64,000 bases of DNA from Roseomonas nitratireducens (GTDB lineage: Bacteria > Pseudomonadota > Alphaproteobacteria > Acetobacterales > Acetobacteraceae), in NCBI RefSeq assembly GCF_017813355.1, contig NZ_JAGIYZ010000011.1:108051-172050 (forward strand). Direction: 5' to 3'. The translations under genes were made by a program, and so were the position numbers. Of this stretch, positions 7,998 through 15,960 are shown piece by piece. The notes beneath the pieces are model-generated. The model was not told the DNA's origin, searched no databases, and saw only the letters and a list, made by a program, of their open reading frames with translations. Position 1 is the stretch's first letter; the number at the start of each line of letters is the position of its first letter.

Positions 7998-9140
7998 ATG
8001 AACGCGCCCACCCTCGCCATGATCCCCCAGGCCGACCCCGGTGCCGGCTACCGCGCCCAGAAGGCCGAGATCGACGCCGCCGTCGCGCGCGCGCTCGACT
8101 CCGGCTGGTACATCCTCGGCAAGGAAGGCGCGGCCTTCGAGGCCGAGTTCGCCGCCTGGCTGGGTGCGGGACAGCACGCGGTCGGCTGCGCCAACGGCAC
8201 CGACGCGCTCGCGCTGATCCTGCGCGGCCTCGGCATCGGGCCGGGCATGACGGTCGCGACCGTCTCCCACACCGCGGTCGCGACGGTCGCGGCGGTGGAG
8301 ATGGTGGGGGCGACGCCGCTGCTGCTCGACATCGATCCCGACACCTACACCATGGACCCGGACGAGCTGCTGAGCGTGCTCGACCACCCGCCGCCGGGCC
8401 TGCCGCCGATCCGCGCCGTCATCGCCGTGCACATCTACGGCCAGGCCTGCGACCTGGGGCCGATGCTGGAAGCGACGCGCGCCCGCGGCATCCCGCTGAT
8501 CGAGGATTGCGCCCAGTGCCACGGCGCCACGCTCGGCGGCCGTATGCTCGGCACCATCGGCACCGCCGCGGCCTTCTCGCTGTACCCGACGAAGAACCTC
8601 GGCGCGCTCGGCGATGGCGGCGTGCTCGCCACCGCCGACGCGGAACTTGCCGAACGCATCGCCGCCATCCGCCAGTACGGGTGGAAGGAGCGCTACATCA
8701 GCAGCATGGTCGGCGTGAATTCGCGCCTCGACGAGATCCAGGCCGCCATCCTGCGCGTGAAGCTCACGGCGCTCGACGCCGGCAACGCCCGCCGCCGCGC
8801 CATCGCCGCCGCCTATGACGCGGCGCTCGCCGGGTCCTCCATTGCGCCCCCGCACCGCCGCCCCGGGGCCGAGCACGTCTTTCACCAATACGTGCTGCGC
8901 ACCGAAGACCGCGCGGCCATCCAGGCGCAGCTCAAGGCGCAGGGCGTGGGCACCGGCATCCACTACCCCGTGCCTGTCCACCTGCAATCCGCCTACCAGG
9001 ACCGCACGCCGCTCGGCCCCGCCGGCTGCGCCGAAACCGCGAAGGCGGCGGGCGAGGTGCTGAGCCTGCCCATGTATCCGGAACTGACGGACGCGCAGGT
9101 GGAACGCATCTGCGCCGCGCTGCGCGACCTCGGCGCCTGA
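7998..9140 (+). CDS. DegT/DnrJ/EryC1/StrS family sugar aminotransferase
   Basis: 380 residues, PLP-dependent, cytosolic. The fold and cofactor residues are seen: CANGTDAL (phosphate-binding), VHIYGQACD, LIEDCAQCHGA (Asp to the PLP ring nitrogen) and the Schiff-base lysine K199 in SLYPTKNLGALGDGG. FHQYVLRT and GTGIHYPVPVHLQSAY near the C-terminus are typical of nucleotide-sugar 3- or 4-aminotransferases. It starts ten bases after the epimerase gene, so the pair likely makes an NDP-amino sugar used by the neighbouring GT2. The exact sugar is unknown. Confidence 0.92.
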   Translation: MNAPTLAMIPQADPGAGYRAQKAEIDAAVARALDSGWYILGKEGAAFEAEFAAWLGAGQHAVGCANGTDALALILRGLGIGPGMTVATVSHTAVATVAAVEMVGATPLLLDIDPDTYTMDPDELLSVLDHPPPGLPPIRAVIAVHIYGQACDLGPMLEATRARGIPLIEDCAQCHGATLGGRMLGTIGTAAAFSLYPTKNLGALGDGGVLATADAELAERIAAIRQYGWKERYISSMVGVNSRLDEIQAAILRVKLTALDAGNARRRAIAAAYDAALAGSSIAPPHRRPGAEHVFHQYVLRTEDRAAIQAQLKAQGVGTGIHYPVPVHLQSAYQDRTPLGPAGCAETAKAAGEVLSLPMYPELTDAQVERICAALRDLGA

Positions 9141-9141
9141 C

Positions 9142-9193
9142 AGCGTCGCGCGGACCGCGCGCATGATAGCGTCGCGCGGACCGCGCGCATGAC
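9142..9193 (+). repeat. Perfect 26-bp tandem duplication at the GT2 start
   Basis: Units 9142-9167 and 9168-9193 are identical except for their last base (T/C). Each contains an ATG. The first ATG (9163) opens a nine-residue frame (MIASRGPRA) whose TGA at 9190-9192 overlaps the GT2 ATG at 9189, giving an ATGA junction. Confidence 0.85.
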
Positions 9194-10073
9194 CGCGGCG
9201 CCGCTCACCCGCGTCACGGTGGTGACCGTGGCGCATGAAAGCGCCACGGCGCTGGCCGGCTTCCTCGCCGCGCTGCCGCCGGGGCTCGGCCTCGTGCTCG
9301 TGGACAATGCGAGCACCGATGGCGGTGCCGGGTTGGCGCGCGCCGCCGGGGCCGAGGTGATCCGCAGCGAGACGAATCGCGGCTTCGGCGCCGGCTGCAA
9401 CCTTGGCCTCGATGCCGTCGCGACCGAATTCGCGCTGCTGGCGAATCCCGATGCGCGCCTGTCGGCCGAGGCCGTCGCCACGCTGGTCGCCGCGGCGGAT
9501 GCCTTCCCCGATGCGGCGATCCTCGCCCCGATGATCCGCGACGGCGCGGGCGGGCTGGTGCGGTCCTGGGATACCGGCCAGGCGCGGCGGCGGCGGATGC
9601 AGCGTCGCCCCGCGGGCGAGCCCTGGCCGGAGGGACCGCTCTGCGCCGAGTTCCTGTCGGGCGCCTGCCTGCTGCTGCGCGGCTCCGCGCGGCTGCGCTT
9701 CGACGAGGCCTTCTTCCTGTACTTCGAGGATGACGACCTGTGCGCCGCGGCGCGCGCGGGTGGCCACGGCCTTGTGCTGCTGCCGGCAGCGGAGGTGCTG
9801 CACGAGGGCGGCCGGTCGAGCGCGCCCTCCGCGGCGATCGACCGGCTCAAGGCACGGCATATGGGCTGGTCGCGGCTGCACTTCCTCGCGAAGTGGGAAG
9901 GGGAGGCCGAGGCGCGCCGCGAAGGGCTGCGCCAGGCGCGACGGCTGCTCGGCAAGGCCGCCGGGCATGCGCTGACAGGACAGCGGGCGAAGCTGCGGCG
10001 TGATGTCGCGGCGCTGTCGGGCACCATCGCCTGGCTGCGCGGCCGCGGGCATGGCGGCCCGGCGACGGGGTGA
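9189..10073 (+). CDS. GT2 glycosyltransferase (rhamnosyltransferase-like)
   Basis: 294-residue cytoplasmic/peripheral GT-A enzyme. TVVTVAHESATALAGFL opens the nucleotide-binding fold, LVDNASTDGG follows at ~38, and the metal-binding region is LLANPDARLS (~93-102). The acceptor-side motif FFLYFEDDDLCAAARAGG (~177-194) is that of the WbbL/RfbF-type rhamnosyltransferases. No membrane anchor is seen. Third gene of the epimerase-aminotransferase-GT set, so it probably attaches the resulting sugar to an envelope glycan. The start lies within a 26-bp duplicated segment. Confidence 0.88.
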   Translation: MTAAPLTRVTVVTVAHESATALAGFLAALPPGLGLVLVDNASTDGGAGLARAAGAEVIRSETNRGFGAGCNLGLDAVATEFALLANPDARLSAEAVATLVAAADAFPDAAILAPMIRDGAGGLVRSWDTGQARRRRMQRRPAGEPWPEGPLCAEFLSGACLLLRGSARLRFDEAFFLYFEDDDLCAAARAGGHGLVLLPAAEVLHEGGRSSAPSAAIDRLKARHMGWSRLHFLAKWEGEAEARREGLRQARRLLGKAAGHALTGQRAKLRRDVAALSGTIAWLRGRGHGGPATG

Positions 10074-10291
10074 GCGGCGACACGCGCACGTCGATCGCGC
10101 GTCGCGGGGGACGTGCACCCGGCGCGGATTGGTGAAAACCCCCGGCTGCCCCACTCGCCGATCCGTGCGCCGATTCCGTAAGGCAATGATTCCAACGCGT
10201 TGCGATTTTCGGCGCGCTGCCGGCCCGCATGGCACGGGCGATGCAGAACACCTCCTGCCCGGCATGAGGCTGGGCCTCAGGAGGAAGTCAC

Positions 10292-10996
10292 ATGCGAAAC
10301 TCGTTCATCGCCACGCTTCTGGTCGGCGCATCCATCATCGCCCTGGCGCCGCACTCCGCCTCGGCCGCCAGCAGCACCGTCGCGGTCCTGCCCGTCGCCG
10401 GCCAGGAACTCGTGGTTCCGGCGCGCGAGGCGAGCGAAGGCCCGCGCCGCGAGGACCGGCGGCAGGACCGCCGCAACGACCGCCGCCAGGACCGCCGCAC
10501 CAGCGCGCTCGAGACGCAGGACGCGCCCTTCGTGCTGGCGCGCGAGGCGAGCGAAGGCCCGCGTCGCGAGGACCGGCAGCAGGACCGCCGCAACGACCGC
10601 CGCCAGGACCGCCGCACGAGCGCGCTCGAGACGCAGGACGCGCCCTTCGTGCTGGCGCGCGAGGCGAGCGAAGGCCCGCGCCGCGAGGACCGGCGGCAGG
10701 ACCGCCGCAACGACCGCCGCCAGGACCGCCGCACCAGCGCGCTCGAGACGCAGGACGCGCCCTTCGTGCTGGCGCGCGAGGCGAGCGAAGGCCCGTGTCG
10801 CGAGGACCGGCAGCAGGACCGCCGCAACGACCGCCGCCAGGACCGCCGCACGAGCGCGCTCGAGACGCAGGACGCGCCCTTCGTGCTGGCGCGCGAGGCG
10901 AGCGAAGGCCCGCGTCGCGAGGACCGGCAGCAGGACCGCCGCAACGACCGTCGCCAGGACCGCCGCACCAGCGCGCTTCCGACGCTCGGCGCGTGA
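10292..10996 (+). CDS. Secreted Arg/Asp-rich protein of five 39-residue tandem repeats
   Basis: 234 residues. A Sec signal peptide (residues ~1-26, core FIATLLVGASIIALAP, cleavage after SASA) is followed by a short linker and five tandem 39-residue units of the form REASEGPRREDRxQDRRNDR + RQDRRTSALETQDAPFVLA; the fifth is truncated and ends PTLGA. The mature protein is extremely charged (R, D, E, Q, N), without hydrophobic core or cysteine except one Arg-to-Cys change in unit 4, so it is probably disordered or forms extended charged helices. The Shine-Dalgarno AGGAGG (10279-10284) is perfect and abuts a small TGAGGC/GCCTCA hairpin (10265-10279). It is coupled to the next gene (TGATG). I do not recognise a family. 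Confidence 0.7.
   Translation: MRNSFIATLLVGASIIALAPHSASAASSTVAVLPVAGQELVVPAREASEGPRREDRRQDRRNDRRQDRRTSALETQDAPFVLAREASEGPRREDRQQDRRNDRRQDRRTSALETQDAPFVLAREASEGPRREDRRQDRRNDRRQDRRTSALETQDAPFVLAREASEGPCREDRQQDRRNDRRQDRRTSALETQDAPFVLAREASEGPRREDRQQDRRNDRRQDRRTSALPTLGA
10421..10975 (+). repeat. 117-bp coding tandem repeat, 4.7 units
   Basis: Units start at 10421, 10538, 10655, 10772 and 10889. Units 1 and 3 are identical; unit 2 differs from them at three bases (CGC/CGT, CGG/CAG, ACC/ACG), unit 4 is unit 2 with one codon CGC to TGT, and unit 5 is a mosaic. The order A-B-A-B'-B'' implies duplication of a 234-bp AB dimer, recent in origin. Confidence 0.95.
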
Positions 10997-11865
10997 TGAC
11001 CTCGCCGGGGGCCGCCGCCATGCGCACCACGCCGACGCGGCGGCGTTCGCCGATGGCGTGGCGAAGGTGGCGCGCGGCCCTCGGCATTCTCGCCGCTGCC
11101 TGCCCATGGGTCCTTGCGGGCCCGGGGCAGGCGGCTGCCGCGGAGTTCCGCTTCGACACGGTCCGCGACTATTCGGACGCGCGCGGGGGCGGCGCCGCCG
11201 CGGCGCGCTTCGGCGTCGGCGAGTCCGTCGACCTGGTGCTGGTCGGCGCCGCCACCCGCTTCGCCCTTCGCCTGCCGACCTACGCGCCATCCGCCCAGGA
11301 CGCCTTCGGCCCGCCGGTCGCGGAGGATCGCGCGACGGCCGCGCCGCGCAGCCGGAGCGATGCGGCGCTCGGCGATGTCCGCCTCACGCTCGGACAAACC
11401 CTGGCCGAGACCGAGGATGGCGATCATGGCCTCGGCGTCTCGCTGCAGACGCGCCTTCCCTCGGCGACGGCGACGTCCCTCGGCAGCGGGCGGCTCGATC
11501 ACCTGCTGCGCGTCGAGGCCTATACGAAGTTGGCCGAGGGCGTGACGATGGACGTCTCGCTCGGCCGCCGCTTCGCCGTCGCGTCCCGCCGTGCGGAGGC
11601 GGCGGAACGCTGGGTCGTGCAGGGAAGCCTCGCCTTCGCCATGGCGGATGGCTGGTCGGCGGGGCTCATGGTCGACGGGCAGGATCGCGACGCCACCAGG
11701 AACCGCGCGGTGGTGGACATCGGCGCCTTCGTCGAGCGCGAGGTCGCGCGCGACCTTTCCGTCGGCCTGGTCGCCTGGCAGGGCATGGGCCGTGGCGGCG
11801 ACTTCGCGATCGGCGTGCGGCTGTCGCACCGCGCCAGCATCGCCCTGGAACGCGGGCCGCGCTGA
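10996..11865 (+). CDS. Predicted outer-membrane beta-barrel protein
   Basis: 289 residues from the ATG overlapping the repeat-protein stop (TGATG). A long basic start is followed by a signal-like core (WRAALGILAAACPWVLAGPG) and AAAAEF cleavage near residue 50; a start at the internal Met ~residue 20 is equally possible. The mature part shows alternating polar/hydrophobic strands with outer-membrane style text (GDVRLTLGQTLAETEDGDHGLGVSLQTRLPSAT, VTMDVSLGRRF, LSVGLVAWQGMGRGGDFAIGVRLSH), about ten strands, resembling phenol-degradation-type/transporter-like barrels. Coupling to the Arg-rich secreted protein suggests joint work at the surface, for example export or anchoring; this is inference. 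Confidence 0.6.
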   Translation: MTSPGAAAMRTTPTRRRSPMAWRRWRAALGILAAACPWVLAGPGQAAAAEFRFDTVRDYSDARGGGAAAARFGVGESVDLVLVGAATRFALRLPTYAPSAQDAFGPPVAEDRATAAPRSRSDAALGDVRLTLGQTLAETEDGDHGLGVSLQTRLPSATATSLGSGRLDHLLRVEAYTKLAEGVTMDVSLGRRFAVASRRAEAAERWVVQGSLAFAMADGWSAGLMVDGQDRDATRNRAVVDIGAFVEREVARDLSVGLVAWQGMGRGGDFAIGVRLSHRASIALERGPR

Positions 11866-11910
11866 AAGGCGGCCCGGGCGGCCGCCCCCCGTCCTCGCGA
11901 CGCGGTTCTT

Positions 11911-12029
11911 CCTAGAGCAATATCCGACCGGCCGGAAACGGCTGATCGGATTTCTTGCTCCAGAAACCATCGATTCTGCAGCGCGAAATCCGATCACACT
12001 GATTCAGTGTGATCGGATGGTGCTTTAGG
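11911..12029. repeat. RIP-like intergenic palindrome, bidirectional terminator
   Basis: The gap between convergent genes holds nested inverted repeats: an outer CCTAGAGCA (11911-11919)/TGCTTTAGG (12021-12029) with one mismatch, an inner GAGCAA/TTGCTC (11915-11920/11955-11960), and a perfect 14-bp stem 11988-12001/12005-12018 with a 3-base loop. The motif TAGAGCA...TCCGAT...ATCGGA is like a repeat family I know from other alphaproteobacterial genomes. The outer arm supplies the TAA stop of the nitronate monooxygenase gene. It should terminate transcription from both sides. Confidence 0.7.
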
Positions 12030-13023
12030 CCGCCGCGCGCCGCCCCCATGCGGCGTTCAGCAGCGGCGACCCCGCCGCCATTCGCTGCCGCGCCGCCGCG
12101 TATTCCGCCGCGAGCCGGTCGACCAGCGCCGCCGTCGGCACCACCGCGCCCACGCCGCCCACCGACTGCCCGGCGCCCCAGATGTCCTTCCACTTGCGCT
12201 TGCGGTCGGTGCCGAAATTCATCTGGGAGCCCTCGACGCCGGCGAGGTTGTCCGGGTCGAGCCCCGCATTGCGGAGCGAGGGCTTCAGGTAGTTGCCGTG
12301 CACGCCGGTGATGAGGTTCGTGTAGACGATGTCCTGCGCCGCGCTCTCGACGATCATGCGCTTGTAGTCCTCCACCGCGCGGGCTTCCGCCGTCGCGATG
12401 AAGGCGCTGCCCATATAGGCGAAGTCCGCGCCCATCGCCTCGGCCGCCAGGATCGACCGGCCATGCGCCATCGCACCCGACAGGGCGACGGGCCCGTCGA
12501 ACCAGGCGCGGGTTTCCTGCAGCAGCGCGAAGGGGGATTGCGCCCCGGCATGCCCGCCCGCGCCCGCGGCGACCAGCACCAGCCCGTCCGCCCCCTTCTC
12601 GACCGCCTTGTGCGCGAAGGTCTGGTTGATCACGTCGTGGATGACGTAGCCGCCATAGGAATGGATCGCCTCGTTCACCTCCGGCCGCGCGCCGAGGCTC
12701 GTGATGATCAGCGGCACGCGGTGCTTCACGCAGAGCGCGAGGTCCTGGTCCAGCCGGTCGTTGGACCGGTGGACGATCAGGTTGATCGCGAAGGGCGCCG
12801 AAGGCCGGTCCGGATGCGCGGCATCGTGCGCCGCGAGCCGTTCCTTGATCTCGGCCAGCCATTCGTCGAGCTGCTCGACCGGCCGCGCGTTGAGGGACGG
12901 CATGGAGCCGATCACGCCCGAGGTGCATTGCGCGACGACGAGATCGGGCACCGAGATGATGAAGAGCGGCGAGCCGATCAGCGGCAGGCGCAGGCGCCCC
13001 TTCAGGCTTTCGAGCAGGCTCAT
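12025..13023 (-). CDS. Nitronate monooxygenase family FMN enzyme
   Basis: 332-residue FMN-dependent TIM barrel (NPD/2-nitropropane dioxygenase family), oxidising nitronates to carbonyl compounds and nitrite. Motifs: RLPLIGSPLFIISVPDLVVA at the start, CTSGVIGSMPS, the catalytic-histidine loop AGAGGHAGAQSPFAL (~165-180), GAMAHGRSILAAEAMGADFAYMGSAF (phosphate-binding). The ATG at 13023 gives a family-length protein. It is divergent from the PEPC-like gene (118-base gap). Its stop codon lies in the RIP-like element. Detoxification of propionate-3-nitronate-type compounds is the usual role. Confidence 0.9.
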   Translation of the reverse strand: MSLLESLKGRLRLPLIGSPLFIISVPDLVVAQCTSGVIGSMPSLNARPVEQLDEWLAEIKERLAAHDAAHPDRPSAPFAINLIVHRSNDRLDQDLALCVKHRVPLIITSLGARPEVNEAIHSYGGYVIHDVINQTFAHKAVEKGADGLVLVAAGAGGHAGAQSPFALLQETRAWFDGPVALSGAMAHGRSILAAEAMGADFAYMGSAFIATAEARAVEDYKRMIVESAAQDIVYTNLITGVHGNYLKPSLRNAGLDPDNLAGVEGSQMNFGTDRKRKWKDIWGAGQSVGGVGAVVPTAALVDRLAAEYAAARQRMAAGSPLLNAAWGRRAAA

Positions 13024-13141
13024 GGACGTGCTTTCCCTCCGGTCGTGGGCGAAGCCTCGCCCTGCCGGGCGCGGCTGTCGAGGGCCGCTGCGTTGCGTTT
13101 CCGACTCGCTTTCCGCGTCTTCGCGGGTGCAGCATGACGGG

Positions 13142-15913
13142 ATGGACGATGCCGCCGCCCCGCCCGACCTGCTCGCCCGCCTGCGCATCGCGCGGGAAGC
13201 CGCCGCCGCCGACCCCTTCGGCGACCCGGTCCTGCTCGTGGCGCTCGACATCAGCCGGGCGATGGATGAAGGGCGGGTCACGGCGGACGACCTGGCTACC
13301 CTGGTCGCGGGCCTGGCGCGCGACGCGGCCGCGGACCGGGCGGGCCGGCTCGCCGCCTATGCCAGGCTCGGCGACGACGCCGCGGCGCTGGCCGCGGTCG
13401 CCGCGCGGCTCGTGCGGCCGGATCCCGACGACAGCCCCATCCCCTTCGCCACGTATCGGGAGGCGGTGGAACGGCCGCGCTTCGCCGCCGTCTTCACCGC
13501 GCACCCCACCTTCTCCCTGCCGCCGGAGACAGGTGCGGCGCTCGCCGCGGCCGCCTGCGGCGCGCCGCTGCCCGAAGGGCTGGCCCATCGCCCGGCGCCG
13601 CCGACGCTGGAGGCGGAATTCGACCAGGCCGCCGCGGCCATCGCGCGCGGGCGGGATGCGCTCGATGCGCTCGCCGCCGCGCTGATCGAGGCGGGGCAGG
13701 CGGTCTGGGGGGACCGCGCCCTCGCGCTACAGCCGGCCCCTGTCATCATGTCCTCCTGGGTCGGCTACGACACGGATGGGCGCACCGATATCGGCTGGCA
13801 GGACACGCTGCGGCTGCGCCTGTGCATGAAGCGGCTGCAACTGGCGCGGCTGGCCGACCGGCTGGCGCCGCTGGGCGATTGCGCCGCGCCGATCGTGGAC
13901 CGCGCCCGCGCCGCCGAGGCCGCCGTCGCCGCGCAGATCGAGGCCGCGCCGGTGAAGACGACGGCGGAATCGGTGCAGGCCTTCGCCCAGGCCATGCTCG
14001 GCGGCCAGGCGGCGGCGCTGACCACCCCCGCCGCGCTGCTCGACCTGTTCCCCGCCGCCATCGCCGCGGCCCCGGATGCGGCCGCGCGGCAGGCGCTGGC
14101 GGTGCAGCGGGCGGGACTCGCCGCGCATGGGCTGGCGCTGGCGCACACCCATGTCCGGCTGAACGCGACGCAGATCCACAATGCGCTGCGCCAGCGCCTG
14201 GGGCTCGCCGCGGCACCCGACGACCCGGCCGGGCGGCGCGGGCTGCTCGCCCAGGTGAACGCGGCGCTGGCCGAGGTCGCGCCCGTGCCGGTCGACTACG
14301 GCGCGCTGCTGGCGGAAAAGGCCTCCGCCGCGCGGCTGATGATGACCGTCGCGCAGATGCTCAAGCACATCGATGCGAGCCAGCCCGTCCGCTTCCTGAT
14401 CGCCGAGACCGAGACAGGCTACACGCTGCTTGCCGCGCTGTGGCTGGCCAGGCGCCTGGGCATCGCTGAGCGGATCGAGATCTCGCCCCTGTTCGAGACG
14501 GCGGAGGCGCTGGAGCGCGGCGAGCGGGTGCTCGAGGAAGCGCTGCGCAGCCCGCATTTCCGCGACTACCTCCGCGCCCATGGCCGGCTCTGCCTGCAAT
14601 TCGGCTATTCCGATTCCGGGCGCTATGTCGGGCAGCTCGCCGCCTCCTACCTCGCGGAACGGCTCAAGATCCGGCTTGCCGAGCAGATGCGCCGGCACGG
14701 GCTCGAGGGCATCGAGCTGGTGCTGTTCGACACGCATGGGGAAAGCATCGGCCGCGGCGGGCATCCGGGCAGCCTCGCCGACCGCTTCGCCTACCTCTCC
14801 CCGCCGCAGGCGCGGGCCGCGCTGGTCTCCTCGGGGCTGCGGCTGCGGGAAGAAGCGGCCTTCCAGGGCGGCGACGGCTACCTGCTGTTCGGCACCGACG
14901 CGCTGGCGCACGCGACCGTCGCGCGCATCGCCGAACACGCCTTCGCGCCCCCGCCCGCCGAGCCCGACCCGATCTACGCCGAGGCCGATTGGGGCGCGGA
15001 TTTCTTCGCCACCGTCCGGCGGGAGGTCGCCGCCCTGGTCGAGGACCCGGGCTATGCCGCCATCCTCGGCGCCTTCGGCCCCGGGCTGCTCGACAAGACC
15101 GGCTCGCGGCCATCCGCGCGGCAGACCGACGGGCTGGGCGGCGCGCTGCGCATCACCCACCCCTCGCAGCTGCGCGCCATTCCGAACAACGCGATCCTGC
15201 ACCAGCTGGGCTTCCTGGCGAATTCGCTGCATGGGCTCGGCGCGGCGGCGGCCGCGAGCCCGGACACCTTCGCCGACATGCGGGCGCGATCGCCGCGCTT
15301 CGCGCGCGCCATGGCGATGGCCGCGCGCGCGGCGGAATGCTCGGACCTCGGCGTGCTGCGCGCGGCGGTGGACATGCTGGACCCGTCGCCTTGGCTGGAT
15401 CGCGCCGGCTTCACCAAGCGCCCCGGGCGGCGGGAAGCGCTGACCGCGGTGGCCGAGGCGCTGGAACGGCTCGGCATTTCGCCGCTGACGCGGCGGATGT
15501 TCCGCCGGCTGCAGGCGGACCACCAGAAGCTGCGTGCCGCCTGGCCGGACCTGCCGCGCATGCCGGACCGGATGGTGCTGGCGCATGCGGTGCGGCTGTG
15601 CCTGGTGCAGCGGCTCTGGCTGCTCGCGGTTGCCCTGCCCGAATTCAGCCCGCGCCACGGCGCCACGCGGGACAGCCTGATCGCGCGGCTGTTGCAGCTG
15701 GACGTGCCGCCGGCGCTCGACCTGCTGGCGGAGATTTTTCCGGCCTCGCCCGACCCTGCGACGGGGCTGGATTTCGGGGAAGCGGCCGGCCCGCGGGAGG
15801 GCGTCTCCTACGAAGCCGAGCACGCCGCCATCCTCGGCCCCATGGCGCGGATCTTCGCCCTGGTGCGCGAATGCTCGGCGGTGGTCTCGCATGAGGTCGG
15901 CGCCTTCGGCTGA
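13142..15913 (+). CDS. Divergent phosphoenolpyruvate carboxylase homologue
   Basis: 923 residues, family length. PEPC landmarks are present but altered: FTAHPTF near residue 118 keeps the catalytic histidine (E. coli His138), VGYDTDGRTDIGW at ~205, FGYSDSGRYVG at ~487. The catalytic glycine loop, FHGRGGSIGRGG in E. coli, reads FDTHGESIGRGG (~529): the SIGRGG half and its essential Arg are kept, but the positions of E. coli His579 and Arg581 are Asp and His. The region LRAIPNNAILHQ (~676) replaces the canonical IPWxFxWxQ and the terminal NTG motif is missing. It may be a PEPC with changed kinetics or a different carboxylase/lyase. The start follows a 118-base divergent promoter region. Confidence 0.75.
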   Translation: MDDAAAPPDLLARLRIAREAAAADPFGDPVLLVALDISRAMDEGRVTADDLATLVAGLARDAAADRAGRLAAYARLGDDAAALAAVAARLVRPDPDDSPIPFATYREAVERPRFAAVFTAHPTFSLPPETGAALAAAACGAPLPEGLAHRPAPPTLEAEFDQAAAAIARGRDALDALAAALIEAGQAVWGDRALALQPAPVIMSSWVGYDTDGRTDIGWQDTLRLRLCMKRLQLARLADRLAPLGDCAAPIVDRARAAEAAVAAQIEAAPVKTTAESVQAFAQAMLGGQAAALTTPAALLDLFPAAIAAAPDAAARQALAVQRAGLAAHGLALAHTHVRLNATQIHNALRQRLGLAAAPDDPAGRRGLLAQVNAALAEVAPVPVDYGALLAEKASAARLMMTVAQMLKHIDASQPVRFLIAETETGYTLLAALWLARRLGIAERIEISPLFETAEALERGERVLEEALRSPHFRDYLRAHGRLCLQFGYSDSGRYVGQLAASYLAERLKIRLAEQMRRHGLEGIELVLFDTHGESIGRGGHPGSLADRFAYLSPPQARAALVSSGLRLREEAAFQGGDGYLLFGTDALAHATVARIAEHAFAPPPAEPDPIYAEADWGADFFATVRREVAALVEDPGYAAILGAFGPGLLDKTGSRPSARQTDGLGGALRITHPSQLRAIPNNAILHQLGFLANSLHGLGAAAAASPDTFADMRARSPRFARAMAMAARAAECSDLGVLRAAVDMLDPSPWLDRAGFTKRPGRREALTAVAEALERLGISPLTRRMFRRLQADHQKLRAAWPDLPRMPDRMVLAHAVRLCLVQRLWLLAVALPEFSPRHGATRDSLIARLLQLDVPPALDLLAEIFPASPDPATGLDFGEAAGPREGVSYEAEHAAILGPMARIFALVRECSAVVSHEVGAFG

Positions 15914-15960
15914 AGCGCTTCGGCGCCGCTCGCCCCGGGGATGTGGCAGCCTCGGCGGCG

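Noticed and set aside
10335..11290. Long open frames on both strands across the 117-bp repeat array
   Set aside because: The period is a multiple of three, so any frame open in one unit stays open in all; only the frame with signal peptide and ribosome-binding site is kept.
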